Positions 11,801 to 26,100 of a stretch of DNA of 64,000 nucleotides are shown in pieces (positions within the stretch are counted from its first letter, which is position 1; every line of letters begins with the position of its first letter). The stretch spans positions 657,948 to 721,947 of the forward strand of contig VYZB01000282.1 of assembly GCA_013397455.1 (NCBI GenBank), given 5' to 3'. The position numbers and the translations under genes were made by a program. The notes beneath the pieces are model-generated. The model saw nothing but the letters and a program-made list of their open reading frames with translations, was not told the DNA's origin and searched no databases. Source of the DNA: Crotophaga sulcirostris. Lineage: Eukaryota > Chordata > Aves > Cuculiformes > Crotophagidae.

Positions 11801-14800
11801 CAGATACTTAGAATGAGCCTGGGGCTAATGACTGACTGTATCTCATTGCATCGAAGTATAAATTTCATGAAGCAACAATTTTAAGATTATTATGAGTATG
11901 GACATCCTCATAGTGAAGCAGATGTTTGAACTAACTGCTGAGATTTGCTCTGCTGATAGTCACAGGCATTTTAATATGTGTGTATACAAACAAAGATATG
12001 TTGTAAGCTTTAGTTCTTAAGCAAATATTGAGAGTACTGCTGTAGGAGTGAGGGAAGATGGGGCATTTGTACCAATACTTCAAGTTCAATCAGGACCAAT
12101 TGATAGACTATAAGGCACCTCAGGAGGCTGTTCACAGAGCCTAAGTTAGGCTGCTAACTTGAAAATCACCTTGAGGGCCCAGGTAATTTGGCTGACTAAA
12201 CTTGGTGCTAAAGCTAAATATGATTATCCCACAAGGAATGTGTAAGATGCTATTTGCAAAACAATCTCTTACGCTCTGTTAGAGGCAAAGCTACATTGTC
12301 GGAAAGCAGAAATTCAAAAGTTCCAGCTCAGCTTCTGAAATCTACTGAACACACTTCATCCAGGTGGACTGCATACTCCAGGTGAGGGGAAAGGAATCCT
12401 TTCCTATGAACCTGCCTTACGGATGTCTTCCACTTAGAGGGGTTATTTTGCCAAGATGAAGATGATAAGATGCAATGCTACATTTCTCTCCCCCTCCTCT
12501 TCTCACCTGCCAAGAAAAACCCCAAACTCACCATAGTTTAAATTCCTGCAGAGACTCTGTGTATGCCATTTCCAGGATGAATCTTCCAAATGAACCAAAA
12601 CAAAGAACTTGCCAATCATATCTTATGAGGAATCATCCCCTAACTGGGACTGCTCTCTTGCTTACTTTGATCATTTTTTGCTCCTTGTGTCAAATTTAGA
12701 GTACCTACATGCACCTCATGACTCAGTTGAGCCCAGGTGTAGTCTGGACTGCAGAACCCTGCAGCTAACATAATTACACCTTCCTGACCCACTCTTACCT
12801 GCTGAAATTAATTGAGTGTACATTCTCACTTATGAAATGTATGCCTCTTGGAGTGGTTTTTTTTTTTTTCTTTTTGGAGGTATTGTTTTAAAAAGTGAGT
12901 CCATAAAATGTTTTTAAGCTCACAGTCTGCTGACAACCTCAGACCTGCTGTTACAGGCAAAGAAGAAAACTCGCTGCTAGATTGGGAAAATAATGTCTTT
13001 AAAGGTAGGATCACATATTGAGGAAACAGCAACTGAAGCAGACTAACGAAGACAGACATAATTTACAGAAAAAAACCCTATTTTTTAACTGTTGGGGTGC
13101 AGACAGAGTAGAAGTAGTACAGCCATTGGCATCAGAAGTGAGCTCATCAAAATAAGAACACATTGCTGTAGATGATAGTTAAGATACTTATCTAGAGATG
13201 CCCTACTGCGGTAGAAACTCTTGACTATAAGGCTCACAAGTTTTAAGGCTTAAAATCCGTGCTGACATTTGCAATAGAATCAGAAATAATCTTCTGAAAA
13301 TGACAAAGGTCCTCATAGCCACTTTCTATGAGTTAATGTGACTTTTATGGAAATGAAGTAAACGTATGGTCAAACTGGGACAAATAATTTTAAAGGTACA
13401 GGATAGTTAGAAGTGTTGTGTATCACTCTTACACACCTCTCTGGCTGATGATATTTGTAAAAGAACAATTGCAGTTCTCATGAGAAGTGAGTCCTTTTGT
13501 GTGCTTGGAGATGTGTGTTAAAACAACTTCATCACATTCACTTCCACTGTGATTTCTCCATAGGAATCTGATTTACCTCCTTTCTTATTTTATATGTTTA
13601 TATTTGCCATTAGAAAGGCCTTATCTCCCCACAGTATCTGAATTTACCAGCTCTTAGAACACAAAATGAAGTGTTCGTGATACTCAAGCATCATAAATTG
13701 TTTATCACTGCAGTTTTGGAAGTGGTTTTTAAAATAGTTCAGTGGAACAGGCAACCCCTGAGGAGATACTCATATTCTGAAAGAGTTAAAGGTATTTGAA
13801 TTTAGGAACTTAATCTTCTTGTAATCTACAGTGTTGTTTATGGCAAAACTTTGTATTATGATCTTCCTCTATTATTGCAAAACTGAATTAATAATTGGGT
13901 CATCAGAGAGTGGGAGCATTCCAATGTTAATTATATCTTATTGACTAATTTGACTGGAGGCACTTTAATATTATTTCAGTCATGTCAGAAATCTCAAACA
14001 GAACTGATTAGTGCTTCGGTATTTCTTAAAGCTTTAAGTGTTACAGAAAGACCAACATAATTTTCACTAAGTATCCACAGATCCACACATGTCCTTACTG
14101 CCCCCCTCTGCTAACTGCGTCCATCTCAATTATGACCAGATAAACCAAAGTCTGCAGGGCACTTGAAGACTTCCCAAGCGTCAGTTTTTAAGAGGGAAGG
14201 AAAAAAACCACCAAACCAGTAAATGGATTTTAAACCAATGGTTGTGAAAGTGATTTGCTACCAAAGACAGTGATTCTAGGGTCATTATCACAGTGATGTC
14301 AGCCCCTGCTGTGAGACTGACAAATGCAAGCCTAGCATACACAGTACAATGTCTGTTACAGTGTGATCCTAATGAGAGATGTCTCCTAGTTCGGAAACTG
14401 CAGGCCATAGTCTTAACAATATTGCAAACAGGGATGGACATTCAACTTTTAGTAGCTTGAGGAAATTAAATTCAAATGTTTGTTTGGGGGATAAAACAGG
14501 TTCTGTACAGCCACAGGTCTAATCCTAGTCAAATATCTCTATATGAAGAAAAACAATGAGCTAGATTAGCTCTTAATTATATTTTAAATACTGGAACTCT
14601 CTGTTATGACAATGAAAATCTTCTAATTTTTATAATGTTTATGGATGCTAAAAAGGCTTATAGTTTTTTGAAATCTCTTCCTGGGCTGAGAAAAAAGTCA
14701 TGTTTCTTATTCTGGTCTTCTTGCAGAAAAGATTTTTTCTGCAGCAAAGACCAAGAGGAGAAGAATACACATCCCTCTGAAAATGATATATGACTAGTGG

Positions 14801-16232
14801 AGGTCTACCTCTCCAGAAAGAAGCACAAAATAGATATAAAACATCATTTATGACTGTTTTTTGTTTAAGGTTTTTGGTCAGTCCTGAAAACAAAGTCTGT
14901 AGACACCTATTTTCAAGAAAGGATTTCAGGCTGTTGATCCTAAGCTGATGTGGATTCAAAAAAGGCGACTGGATTTGAAACATAGCCTGGTGTTCAATAT
15001 TTCCTACGAGGTAGCTAAAGTAATCTATTTACCGAGGCCCATGTTGTCAAGGATTTTCATTCTAGCCTCAAATTCAGCTGGGAGGCAGGGAAAGTGGAGG
15101 AAATCTACACTTTCTGGACAAGCTTTCTAAATACACCGTGTACACTATGTCCACACAGTTCAATTGTGGAATTTATTTATGCACTCCTTGTCATTACATG
15201 GTCTACATTTATGTGCATAAAAGGAAAGAGAGATTGGGTTGTTCACAAGCAGAAAGTTGAGCACCTATATTCATGCATTTTGTTCTTATTTCAAGAGTAA
15301 AGCTTTGAGGATAATGAGCAGCATTCCCAGTGGGTTCAGGATCAAGGTATGAATGTTAAGACACAAATTGACTCCCAAAATCTGCTTTTTGCATCAAAAT
15401 ATCAACAGTCAGCTAACCAGTAGGTTTTTGACTCAGTATCAGCCAAGAGGCGTGAGCTTTGCTTGCACTAACTTTTTGAGGTCATCAGAACCCAAAAGCC
15501 CCTCAACTACTGCACACCACTTCGAGACTCCTTGTCCCATGGGAAACTCAGAAAAATGACAGTAAATTAAGTTGACTGAGTCTGGATGTAAAAATCAGAT
15601 GGCAGTTTCTTTGACTGCTCCATGTTGCCAGGTGCCTACCACCATTAACCTCATTTCCTGATCATTTTCCCCCGGCTGGGTAATGCAAGAGCTATCATTC
15701 TAAAATACTATCAGCATCTGACCAATCATATTAATTCTGTTAAGTTATTTGGTTTATAAAGAGTTAAACAAAGCGAATACAGTCTAGTCTGCATATTCAT
15801 CATCAACCACAGGTGACTGACCTATGGGTGATCAGAGTCATGAGATTTACAGGGAATTCAAGCTCAGATTTGTCTTGCAATCCAAGTTTGAGGGTCATTT
15901 TTCTGAGGAAGAGGAATGAGCAAATCTTGTTGGACCTTTCAGTAATGCAAAGAAAACATATTTAAATACAAATAATACGGTGAGAACCGACTACTGTGTT
16001 TTGACCATAAAATCTCTACCACAGACTGTGCTTAACCAAATTGCTGGTTTATTTTGCAAATGGCAACAGGAATTTTTGGACCTATCAGCAACTGTCATTA
16101 TGAAAGCATAGTTTATGAGCAAGCTATGCATGCAAGGGAATGGAAAATTGTATCAGTCCGGCACTCAAAAATTTTGTATCAATATAACAGGAAAAATACA
16201 TAAAAGAAGTGAAACCATTTTATGGATTACAG
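8872..16232. other. unique AT-rich stretch, no recognisable gene
   Basis: Over 7 kb without any CR1 fragment I can recognise and without a coding-like frame. The few frames of 60-86 codons lack family features. Part of it (about 11,000-11,350) is less AT-rich and free of repeats, and could hold conserved noncoding sequence. That cannot be judged without an alignment. Confidence 0.55.
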
Positions 16233-16374
16233 GAATCACAGAATCACAGAATAATTTTAGGTTGGAAAAGACCTTTAAGATCATTTAGTCCAAAACGATG
16301 TACTCATAAACCTAACATTGCCAAGTCCACCACTAAACCATACCCCTAAGTATGTCTTTTCAGTACCTCAGGGG
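16233..16374 (-). mobile_element. CR1 LINE 3' end fragment (older subfamily)
   Basis: The plus strand reads AATCACAGAATCACAGAAT, then GGTTGGAAAAGACC, then the CCAAGTCCACCACTAAACCA block. This is the reverse complement of the 3' UTR of the common neoavian CR1 type. Only about 140 bp remain. Several substitutions relative to the family pattern indicate moderate age. Confidence 0.85.
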
Positions 16375-19300
16375 AGAATGACAGAAAAAATTACAGAAAG
16401 AAGAAAATACCAAAAAAAAAAGCATGTGTAGTTGTATTTCCAATAAAGAATTATCTGCAGTCCCTATGAAATCTCATAGTCTTGATTGGAGAAGCTCAAT
16501 TCTAATACTATTTTGTCTTTGATGTGCAAGGTAAACTATATGCAATAATATACAGGCTGACTGCTTTAAGAGTTGAGATCTGGGAATACTAATGGCGACA
16601 AAGTATTTATCTTACCATTTAAATACAAGAACAACAAATGGAATTTTATTCCTGACACTACTTTTATGTCTGTGATCCAAATTTATTTGTTATTGGGTAA
16701 TGATTCAAGTCCTTGAATTGCACCACTGATTTTAAGACAAATGCACTTTGCTCTGTGTATTAACAATATCTAATGTGGATGACCATTCTGTGATTTGTAA
16801 AAATTCTCTTGGAAACTAAATGCAGCATTCCTTACTATCTAGCCATTCTTGAGACATCATTCTGTGACCGTGTGTGTAATAAAGAAAAAATAATAAAGCT
16901 ATTACTGAAATTAGTCTTTGGATTTTAATGTGACCAAGGAATAGACCGCTGCAAGCAAAAAAAGAACAATTGCATTACACCCTAGAGATTCTATACGTTG
17001 ACTTCTTCAGTCAGTCAAAACACTGAATACTACTGCTGTGAAGATTTTAAACATTTTTTTAGTCACTTTAAGACACCATGATTTTGCTGGTAACACTTCC
17101 AAGTTACTCGGAGAGGAAACGGATTGAAACATAATGCCTGGAAAAGGAGCCTCAGCTGATTGCGTGATGTTACTCTGATCACAGGTTAGAGCCTGCACTG
17201 GAAAGCATCGTGTGAAATAGTTTGTATTTCCCCTTAAATCCTTCACAAGCTATAAAAATGTGATGCAGTGTTAAGTGCCCCCTTGACCTGCGTCAGCCAC
17301 ATCTTGAGCACTTACATCCAGCATCAAGTGTACTGTCAAATCATACCTTTCGAAACAACTACTCCACTTCTCTGAAATGTTTCAGAGCAGCAGCGACTGA
17401 TCCAAAGAAAGTGCAAGGTATGACACACTCTAACACGTTGTTTGGCACCAACACGGCATTATATTGGATACACTGATTGAACTCGAAGAGTTGTCACTCG
17501 AACTGCAAAACAGCCTGTAATGTTAACTAACGCAAGGAGAGTGGATGTAAGCGCTGTGTAAAGGGTGAAGTAGAAGCCTCCCCTCCCTTCACTTCAAATA
17601 CCGGCTATTCCCACTATTTTCCTGCATACACAGGGTAGTAATTTTTTGAAAGATGAAAAATGCTATAAATTTGCAGATACAGAAAGTGTTGGTCAAAAGG
17701 TATAGAAACCTAGGAGAGATAATGGCATGAATAAAGCTGCAGATTGAAGCTAATAGTCATCTTTGAGAACCAGCACTATTCTGTGGTAAAGGTTTAACCC
17801 GTTTTTAACTTTATCGCTGAAAACATAATAGCGACATTCCCTTCTTAGTCTAAACTGTTGGCTCAGGAAATCCTTAAAGCCTGTAGGAGTCCAGATGTAT
17901 TCCTATGACTAAGCAATGTTGCTTCTTTAAATACTATGAAATACATGTTTTTTCGTAAGACTGTGCAGAAGTATTTAATTCTAAACATATTATAGCAAGC
18001 AGTACAGTGTCTGGAATGCATAATTCTCAACACACGTAACATCTTCCCTCACAGTGTCTCAAGCCCCAGTAAATTATTTTTTTTGAAAAAACACATTGAG
18101 GTAAGTTTGTTCTCAGCTAAGAATTTGAATTCTGGAGTTATTCAGGTCATTGGTGACGTGGCAGGCTTCCCTCCACATGCTGCAACAACAGACTTTGCTA
18201 TCATGCTTAATAGCCTACTGTAATGCTGTATTTGAGGTAAGATGCAAAGTTTAATTATTGTGTTCTTTAGCATTAACCCTGATGCTTAGGTAAATTTCCA
18301 AATCAGATTATGATTGAGTTTACCAATTCCTTCTGAAATCTTACGGACTAATTTTTCTTTATACCCTCCAAAGCATTTCTTTAAACTCTGTGATTCAGAC
18401 CATCTATAATTCTCAGTCACTTTGTCCCTGCACTTGAAGCATAAGAAGTCCAAAGACAGATATTTATAAGACCAGATGGACCTTAAGAATAAAAGAGATT
18501 TTTAAAGCAATTTCATGAACATTTCCTTTTAAAATTTCACTTTCTATGTCCATTACTAACCAACTAACTGACCAATAGTATTGTGTTGGTGCAAGAATCT
18601 TCCTAAATAGATATTACTTTCTGAGCACTTTCTCTACTTTCTTCACATCTTTGTATATCTACAGAGAAACATAAGCAGCTTTTTAAAATATAAAAGCTAA
18701 ATTTAACATTTTCTTCACACGGGCAACACTGCCACATTGGAGTGTTAACTACTCCTAAATACTTCTGTAGCACATTTCCTGCCAGACTCCTGTATGAGGT
18801 AGTGTGGTATGCAGCAATTGAACATCAAATGTGTTAGATCTGTCAGCTGCCTTGGATAACCTGGAAAAAGTCATAATCATGACCCATCTACAAAACAGAG
18901 TGAAAATATCACCCCTTGATTTCCCTACTGATCATTTGTAAAAGAAATCATCACTAAGAATTCCGTAAAATTAATTTTTAAAGTGAAAAAAATAGCTTGT
19001 TTGAAATAAGGTTTAATAGTGAAAGCAGACAAGACTAACTTGGTAGGAAACTGTATTTTCTCAAAACCAGAAGTTTGTGAGAACAAAAATAAATCATTGC
19101 ATAGTACACATGAAAGTCAGTCACACTCATCATAGAAAGAAATGTGATGTTTTGTTCTTTATTTTGAGAATAGAAAGGATCCTGTGCTTCCTGGAAAGCA
19201 ACAAGATGGTTGGAATATTCTGGAATGAGCTGGGTGTAGCAATTCTTTTCCCACTCCTCTGCCGAAAGAAAAGCATTCCAGCTAAGGTGTTTGTGATTTT

Positions 19301-21253
19301 ACCAGAGTTCAAAACCATTTCACACTTTCATTAAGAAAAAAAAAGTCCATTGGTATCTCCATGCAGTAAAGAGTTTCTTATTCAAGAACGGTAGATATAC
19401 TGATATCAATAAATGACCTGACTGTACATCAAATGTCTAGCAGTTAGAGGATTTAAATATGCCAATACACAGATTTTATAAGTCCTTTAAGTGTTGAACT
19501 CATTTTCTTATTTTCAAATGATCTTAGTTTATTAGATAATTATTAGATTATGGTCATGGATATTGATTTTGCAAATGGAATTTTGATTCTATTAGATTCT
19601 GTAACGCCTGCTTAAACTAAGAAGCAGGGTATAATAACCAACATTAGAAAAATTACAAAGAAAACTTTTGACTGAATTCTTCTATAGATTCTAAATTATT
19701 AATTGTAGCTGAATTTTTACAGTTGCAATATTCAAGTGTTGCCCATATAAATAGAAGAGGGTAGTATATACCCACAGTGATGAATTCAAATTTTTATACA
19801 TTAAGATGAATATATGGAAATCAGTGAATTCTGTCCTAATGATTAGTTTATTTCAAATAAATCTCCTGCTCCTAAAAGTGAATCAAGATAAATAATAGAA
19901 AACTTTCAAGGTTAGCTTATTTTAGAGTTGCAGGAATGTTATCATAATTTTCATATTCCAGAAAAAATCTTTGGTCACACAAGTTTGATTTTATGCTGCA
20001 GCAAAAAGCAAAACAGATGAAGTGACCATACATTTGTCCAAGTTACCTGAAATAAATTAAGAAATTTTATTTATATAGCTTCATAAGGATTTCTTTTAAT
20101 CTTAATTGATAAAGCAAACTGAATTTCAATAACTCAGATGACTTGTAAGAATGCATAGAATAGTATTTCCTTCCTTCAATAAATAACCTTAGTATTATTG
20201 ATCATTACTTCATAACTGGCAAAGTGAAGTGTAAATGAACTCCAGCTAACAGCCAGAGTTAAGATGTCAGCTGCAACAAAGAAGACTTAAAACTTTATCT
20301 CCTTCATATTGCGGATTTGCTGACCAGTTGTGAAAAATTTAGACCAAGAATCTTTTTTAGTTCTAACAACAGTCAAAAGCGAGGAGTAAAGGAACACACT
20401 TATATCTTTCTTTGTCTTTGAACAACACATTTCAGGTGCAGCTCTTGCAAGTTTGAACTGTCTCCTTGCCATGAAGAAGCTGATTTACTCTACAGGAACC
20501 AACCAATCTTCAGGAATGGCAGAAACTGGAAAGCTAATTAAATCTACAGGCTGTTCTACAGACCTGGAGGCGAATTCTTAAGTGCAAGTCATGACTTGAA
20601 TCCGTGCTGTCTGTGAATTATCCACTCCATGTGCGAATGTAAACCGCAGATACAAGCATGATACTAAAGAGTCAGCTAAAGTGCACTTCAGGCAACAGCT
20701 TCCTGAGAAAGTTAAAAGAAAGCTGGTAGTAGGGGTTTCCGTACATTAACTTAAATTTTCGATTTTATTTTTAATTTAGTAAAATTTAAACCTACAAATT
20801 CTCTATCCAAGACTAGAACCAGGAACAAACTGGTAAACAAAACATTTACAAAGCATTCATTTTATTACTGATAGAGTGATCTTTTTCAAAAAATAAATAT
20901 TAATGTGCCTTTAATATATCAGTTAATTTAAATAAATAGAAATTACCCTCTTTTTTTTTCAATACAAAAGACAAAATACTGAAAATAGTTGAAACTTTAT
21001 TCATAGGTAGATATAATTCAGGAAAACTTAGCATTAACAGGCCTAGAATAAAAAACAAACTTATTTTGACCCTAATCAGATTCTGAATACATTTTGCAAG
21101 AGTGACAGAAGGATTTTTAAGTACTGTACAGAATTTCATCAAATGGAGGTTTATTTTCCTATGGCCATAAATCTCTTTCTCCATTTTGCAATTTGCAATT
21201 CATTCATCCTATAAGGCATCCTTTCCAAACCAGCTGGGAGTTAAGAATTTTTT
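16375..21253. other. unique AT-rich stretch, no recognisable gene
   Basis: No recognisable repeat family and no frame over 94 codons. The segment around 17,150-17,620 is less AT-rich and holds a few CpGs, but shows no exon structure, CpG island or known motif. Confidence 0.55.
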
Positions 21254-21544
21254 GGTCTCTTCTCCAAAGTAACAAGTGATAGGACGAGAGGAAATGGCCT
21301 CAAGTTGCACCAGAGGAGGTTTAGATTGACTATTAGGAAACATTTCTTGACAGAAAGAGTGGTGAAGCACTAGAACAGGCCACCCAGGGCAGTGATGGAG
21401 TCTCCATCTCTGGAGGTGTCCAAAAAACCCTGTAGACCTGGCACCCGGGGCCAGGGTTTAGCAGACACGATAGTGTTGGGTTGATGTTTGGACTGGATGA
21501 TCTTAGAGGCCTTTTCCAATCTTAATGGTTGATTCTATGATTCT
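21254..21544 (+). mobile_element. CR1 LINE 3' fragment, ATTCTATG-type tail
   Basis: Sense-orientation CR1 beginning in the GGTCTCTTCTCC block near the end of ORF2. It continues through the GATAGGACGAGAGG block, the 3' UTR (GGACTGGATGATCTTAGAGG) and ends in GATTCTATGATTCT. The coding part is broken by stops. The classical octamer separates it from the young TGATACTG-tailed copies in this window. Confidence 0.9.
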
Positions 21545-21989
21545 GCGTGCTGGTTGGTTAATTGGCTGGTGTTAAATGAAGCTTCTAACAGCAGAATTTT
21601 TCCTGTCTTTCACTCACTGTGAAATCATTGAAACTAAACTCCAAATAGCTTTGGTCAAGCAATGCACAGTTCACTGGTTTATTCTCACAGTTCTTTTAAA
21701 ATAAATATACCCATCAAAATGCCATAGAGACTATATATACCTTTTTTCTTTGCAGTTTATAGAAAAGTTATTGGATGCCTTAGAATTCACTGCCATAAAA
21801 CATAAGATGCAGCCTTCTTCCCTGATTATTGGGTATGTGATATGACTCACAGGCAATACACCACTGCACATAACCTTCAGCTTTCACAGTCACCCAGTGG
21901 ATGCTGCTGCATCATATTCTGTTGTTCTGATTCTCATAACCAATGTTTAAACCATTAACTAATTTTTATAAATGGTTCTGGCAACTCTT
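21545..21989. other. unique spacer between two CR1 elements
   Basis: About 445 bp of AT-rich sequence with no gene or repeat I can identify. Confidence 0.5.
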
Positions 21990-22077
21990 GTAAGGAAAGA
22001 GGCTTCCTGAAAGATAAGTGGAAGGAACTGAGCATACATGAAGAAATCTTGTAGCAGCTTTCCAGTGCTTAAAGAGG
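21990..22077 (+). mobile_element. older CR1 copy, 5' part (interrupted)
   Basis: The segment ending GTAGCAGCTTTCCAGTGCTT matches the CR1 block just before the final third of the element. It is continued directly by the sequence at 22871-23184, so the two pieces are one old copy split by a younger insertion. The exact 5' edge is uncertain; similarity is clear only from about 22035. Confidence 0.7.
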
Positions 22078-22870
22078 GACCTGGACAGACTGGAGAGATG
22101 GGCCAATTCAAATGGGATGAGGTTCAATAAGTCCAAATGTCGGGTACTCCATTTTGGACACAACAACCCCATGCATAGATATAGACTAGGGACGGAGTGG
22201 CTGGAGAGNNNNNNNNNNNNNNNNNNNNNNNNNNNNNNNNNNNNNNNNNNNNNNNNNNNNNNNNNNNNNNNNNNNNNNNNNNNNNNNNNNNNNNNNNNNN
22301 NNNNNNNNNNNNNNNNNNNNNNNNNNNNNNNNNNNNNNNNNNNNNNNNNNNNNNNNNNNNNNNNNNNNNNNNNNNNNNNNNNNNNNNNNNNNNNNNNNNN
22401 NNNNNNNNNNNNNNNNNNNNNNNNNNNNNNNNNNNNNNNNNNNNNNNNNNNNNNNNNNNNNNNNNNNNNNNNNNNNNNNNNNNNNNNNNNNNNNNNNNNN
22501 NNNNNNNNNNNNNNNNNNNNNNNNNNNNNNNNNNNNNNNNNNNNNNNNNNNNNNNNNNNNNNNNNNNNNNNNNNNNNNNNNNNNNNNNNNNNNNNNNNNN
22601 NNNNNNNNNNNNNNNNNNNNNNNNNNNNNNNNNNNNNNNNNNNNNNNNNNNNNNNNNNNNNNNNNNNNNNNNNNNNNNNNNNNNNNNNNNNNNNNNNNNN
22701 NNNNNNNNNNNNNAGGTGGTGGAGTCGCCGACACTGGATGTGTTTAAGGGAAGACTGGATGAGGCACTCAGTGCCATGGTTTAGGTGATGAGATGGTGTT
22801 AGTGTTGGCTTATAGGTTGGACTTGATGATCTCAGAGGTCCCTTCCAACCTGGTGATACTGTGACTGTGA
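22070..22870 (+). mobile_element. young CR1 (TGATACTG-type tail) inserted into an older CR1; contains assembly gap
   Basis: Left of the gap is ORF2 sequence just downstream of the catalytic motif (GAGGTTCAATAAGTCC and the following block). Right of it are the end of ORF2 (the VVESPTLDVFK-coding block, TAG near 22782), the 3' UTR and the tail GTGATACTGTGACTGTGA. The element is flanked by TAAAGAGG at 22070-22077 and 22871-22878, a candidate 8-base target-site duplication. The 505 Ns agree with the roughly 500-525 bp of ORF2 expected between the two edges, so an uninterrupted copy is plausible. Confidence 0.9.
22209..22713. other. assembly gap (505 N)
   Basis: A run of N inside the young CR1 copy. 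All open frames crossing it are artefacts. The probable cause is collapse or failure of assembly at a near-identical repeat. Confidence 0.99.
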
Positions 22871-23184
22871 TAAAGAGGCCCATGGGAAAACTGGGAGGGA
22901 CTCTTTATCAGGGAGTGCAGGGACAGGATGAGGAGTGATGGTTTTAAGCTGAAAGAAGGGAGATGTAGATGGTATCCTAGGAAGAAATGTTGTACTGTGG
23001 GGCTGATGAACTACTGGCTCAGATTTCATAGAGAAGTCATGACTACCCCAACCCTAGAGATGGTCAAGGCCAGGTTGGATGGGACTTTGAGCAACCTGAT
23101 CCAGTGGGAGGTGTCCCTGCCCATGGCAGGGGGCTTGGAAGTTTGAGGTCCCTTTCAATTCAAACCTTTCCATCAGTCTATGAT
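22871..23184 (+). mobile_element. older CR1 copy, 3' part (continuation of 21990-22077)
   Basis: Resumes after the nested insertion with the AAGAGGCCC/GGGAGGGACTCTTTATC block. It continues through the end of ORF2, the 3' UTR with GTGTCCCTGCCCATGGCAGG, and ends in a degenerate octamer CATCAGTCTATGAT. Many substitutions and stops are present. Its CCTGCCCATGGCAGG palindrome defines a different subfamily from the inserted copy. Confidence 0.9.
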
Positions 23185-26100
23185 ATTTTGTCATTTTAAA
23201 GACTATAGGCCAGGGACAGGGAATATCAGAAAACTGAATATAAATATTGTTATACACAGAAAACTTTCCAGATCACAAGCAACCTATCATTTCTTGTGTG
23301 TTACACTATATAGCCAACTAATTTGCTTACAGTTAAGGGAAGAAGTAGGTAATATCCTTTTTTAACAGAACGACATTTTCCAAAATTCAAAAACCAGTTG
23401 ATATTGACACTGTGGATTATAAATCAATTAATGTGTTAAACAAGAAGACTATATTAAAAAAAAATTAATTAGATAATGATTGCCTAACTTACTGTGATAT
23501 TCACTTATAGTGTGATGAAAATATTCTTGCAACCACCCATATCACCTAGTATCTCAGATGCTGTGCCACTGCACTTGCATTCCTGTAACAAAATACTACA
23601 TTTTCTTGAAACATGTTATGGCCTGGCCTCATTAGTTCAGAAAAAAGAAAATACAATTAAAGAAATCTTCAAGGGTTCTAAAGTCATCTGAATTTTGTGC
23701 TAGTTAATAACATGCAATATTATTAGCTTAACTTAATCCTGTTACTTTATTGTGTTATATATAAACTATTCACATTTTAATCCAAGTATTTTATTGTAAT
23801 TTCACAGTGAGAAATTCAAATTTGGAGTCAGAAGGACATTTTTGTTTTTACGAGTACATCATGAAAAAATTAATAGAACTTTCTAGTAAAATCATTGCAG
23901 TCATTAAGACTAACTTCAAAACAATTCTGTGTCAATATTTTCTTTAGATACCCATCACATCTTCTCTTTTATAAGATGAAATCAGTAGATAAAACAACTT
24001 TTCAGCCTAGCCAATGAAGTTAGAAGAAGTGAAGCAGTAACCTATGCTACAGATAATTGTTAAATAAAACAAATATATCATGTATTCTAGTTGTGAATGT
24101 GATTCACTTTTCTTGCTCAAATCCTTCCTTGAAGTTTTCATATGCAGCAATATCTGAAACGAATTTCCTGTTAGCAGATTGCAAGTGTCCTGAGACCATT
24201 TCCTTTGGCATCTAATATGCTTGACAGTTTCTATAATTTCCTTCATTAGTGGGGTTGTAAGTTTGTAGAGATTATCCTTTTATTTGCTGGTAGACAATGT
24301 ACAAAAGAAGTGAAGTTCATCACTGGCTCTTGAAATAAAAAAATTTATAAAAAAGTATCCACTGTTTATCTTCTTACAAATAGTAAAATTATAACTTTTA
24401 ATAACTATCTAAAAATACTAATTATGTTATTGCTGTCTGAATGTAGTTGTTTGTGATCAAACTAATGCTTTTTAATATCTTATTACTTGTCACCACACTG
24501 ATGTGGCATGTTCTTAGTGACTTCTACGGAAGATTTCCCTGTGTAAAAAAACCTGGACAGCAGTTAAGGCGTCTAGTTTTGAATAATTACAAAGAATCAC
24601 AATATTTGGTTTAATATGTTAGGGAATATTCACTTTTCACATTGAAAATTACAGGTTATTGATGATGTAAAATAACCAGATGCAATGTTTGGCTAAAGGA
24701 ATATAATAAAACATCCCTTTAAAATGCATTGTTGTATGTTTTTCTGAAGATTATAAACAACAATGCTGTAATTTGATATTAATATGTATGAATTAATTCA
24801 AAAACTGCATTGTCGTATTAATGATTTAAGGAGTTGTTTGTTGAGCCTGATCAATGTATTGATTTAAACATGTAGGAATGTTCCTCTTACTTAGACAGCT
24901 TCCTTTTGTTATATCAAGAATAGTAATTTTAATGGAGAAAAGCACAATAGAAGATGATTGATTGTCTGCTTTTGTCATGGAGATGAATTATTGCAGAACC
25001 CGAATATAAAAAAATGAAAGCATTGTTCTATAAACTGTCCCTTGATTCTTTGCTCATTTTGGTGTATTGTTTGCAGACTGTGGCATAGGCTAAAACAAAA
25101 TAGCATAGTAAATAAAGCATTTTGTTGAAGTAAAATTACTTTCCTCACCAATGAGGACAGACTTTGAAAAAAATAAGAGTACTGGCCTGCATGCTACATA
25201 TAAAATGTGCAATTTAATCTATGCCAAAAGCAGAGTAACACAAAGTTCGCATAGCTATTATCATTATATTAAATTAGTAATGAGAGAACATAATGAAAGA
25301 TGAAAAACTTTATTTAAGCCATAATGGAAAAGCTGCTCACAAGCAACACAAATTAAAAAGTAATACATTTAATTTTATACAGCTGGTAGAAATAATTATA
25401 TTTTTACTTAATTGTCAGTAATTTGTGAATAAAGCCAATTTTTTCTGTGTGTGGTTAGGTTTTTTTACTCAAGATGAATCAAACTGTGCTCTTAGAACTG
25501 TCATAGAAGTGGTAGAAATGAAGGAAGAAAAGGAAAAATTACTTCTGTGTGATCTAACTTACAAACAATGAATGACACAAGTTTGTGTGAGCAATAATTG
25601 TCCTCTGGATTCAAATAATGGTCATAAATAAGGCACAACTATTCTAAGTGAAAATGTGTTTTGAATAGATGAATTTCTAATAAAGCAATACAAATCTAAA
25701 TCTCAGAATTAGTCTTAGTTTAACTGGCTTTCAGGTTCAAATAGAGATTCCTCTTCAAAGGCCCCTGTAGGGTACCATTGTATTTCATTAATTATTAAGT
25801 TATTATCCCAAGGTTGATTCAGAAACGATATTATAGAGGCTGTGAAAACCAGAAAAGTCAGAAAAATATAGCAGTTCACTTTTTATATCTTTCTCTCATC
25901 CACTGGTACTGTATTTGCTTGGAGACAGAACACTTTATTCTAGATACAGCTATCACCTGGTGTTTGCTAAATTGCTGTGAAATTCTTGCAACAGCTGTTT
26001 GTTCCTGGGGAAACATTCACTTCATATTGCTGCAATAAACTGATCATTGCCAATTAAATGCCCATTAATTGTGTAAGCAAGGATTACTGCCAGATGTTTA

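Noticed and set aside
14648..14983. 111-codon minus-strand frame
   Set aside because: No recognisable motif or conserved block; treated as a chance frame.
21966..22883. Open frames of 182-305 codons on both strands
   Set aside because: They consist mainly of X from the 505-base assembly gap; the ends are CR1.
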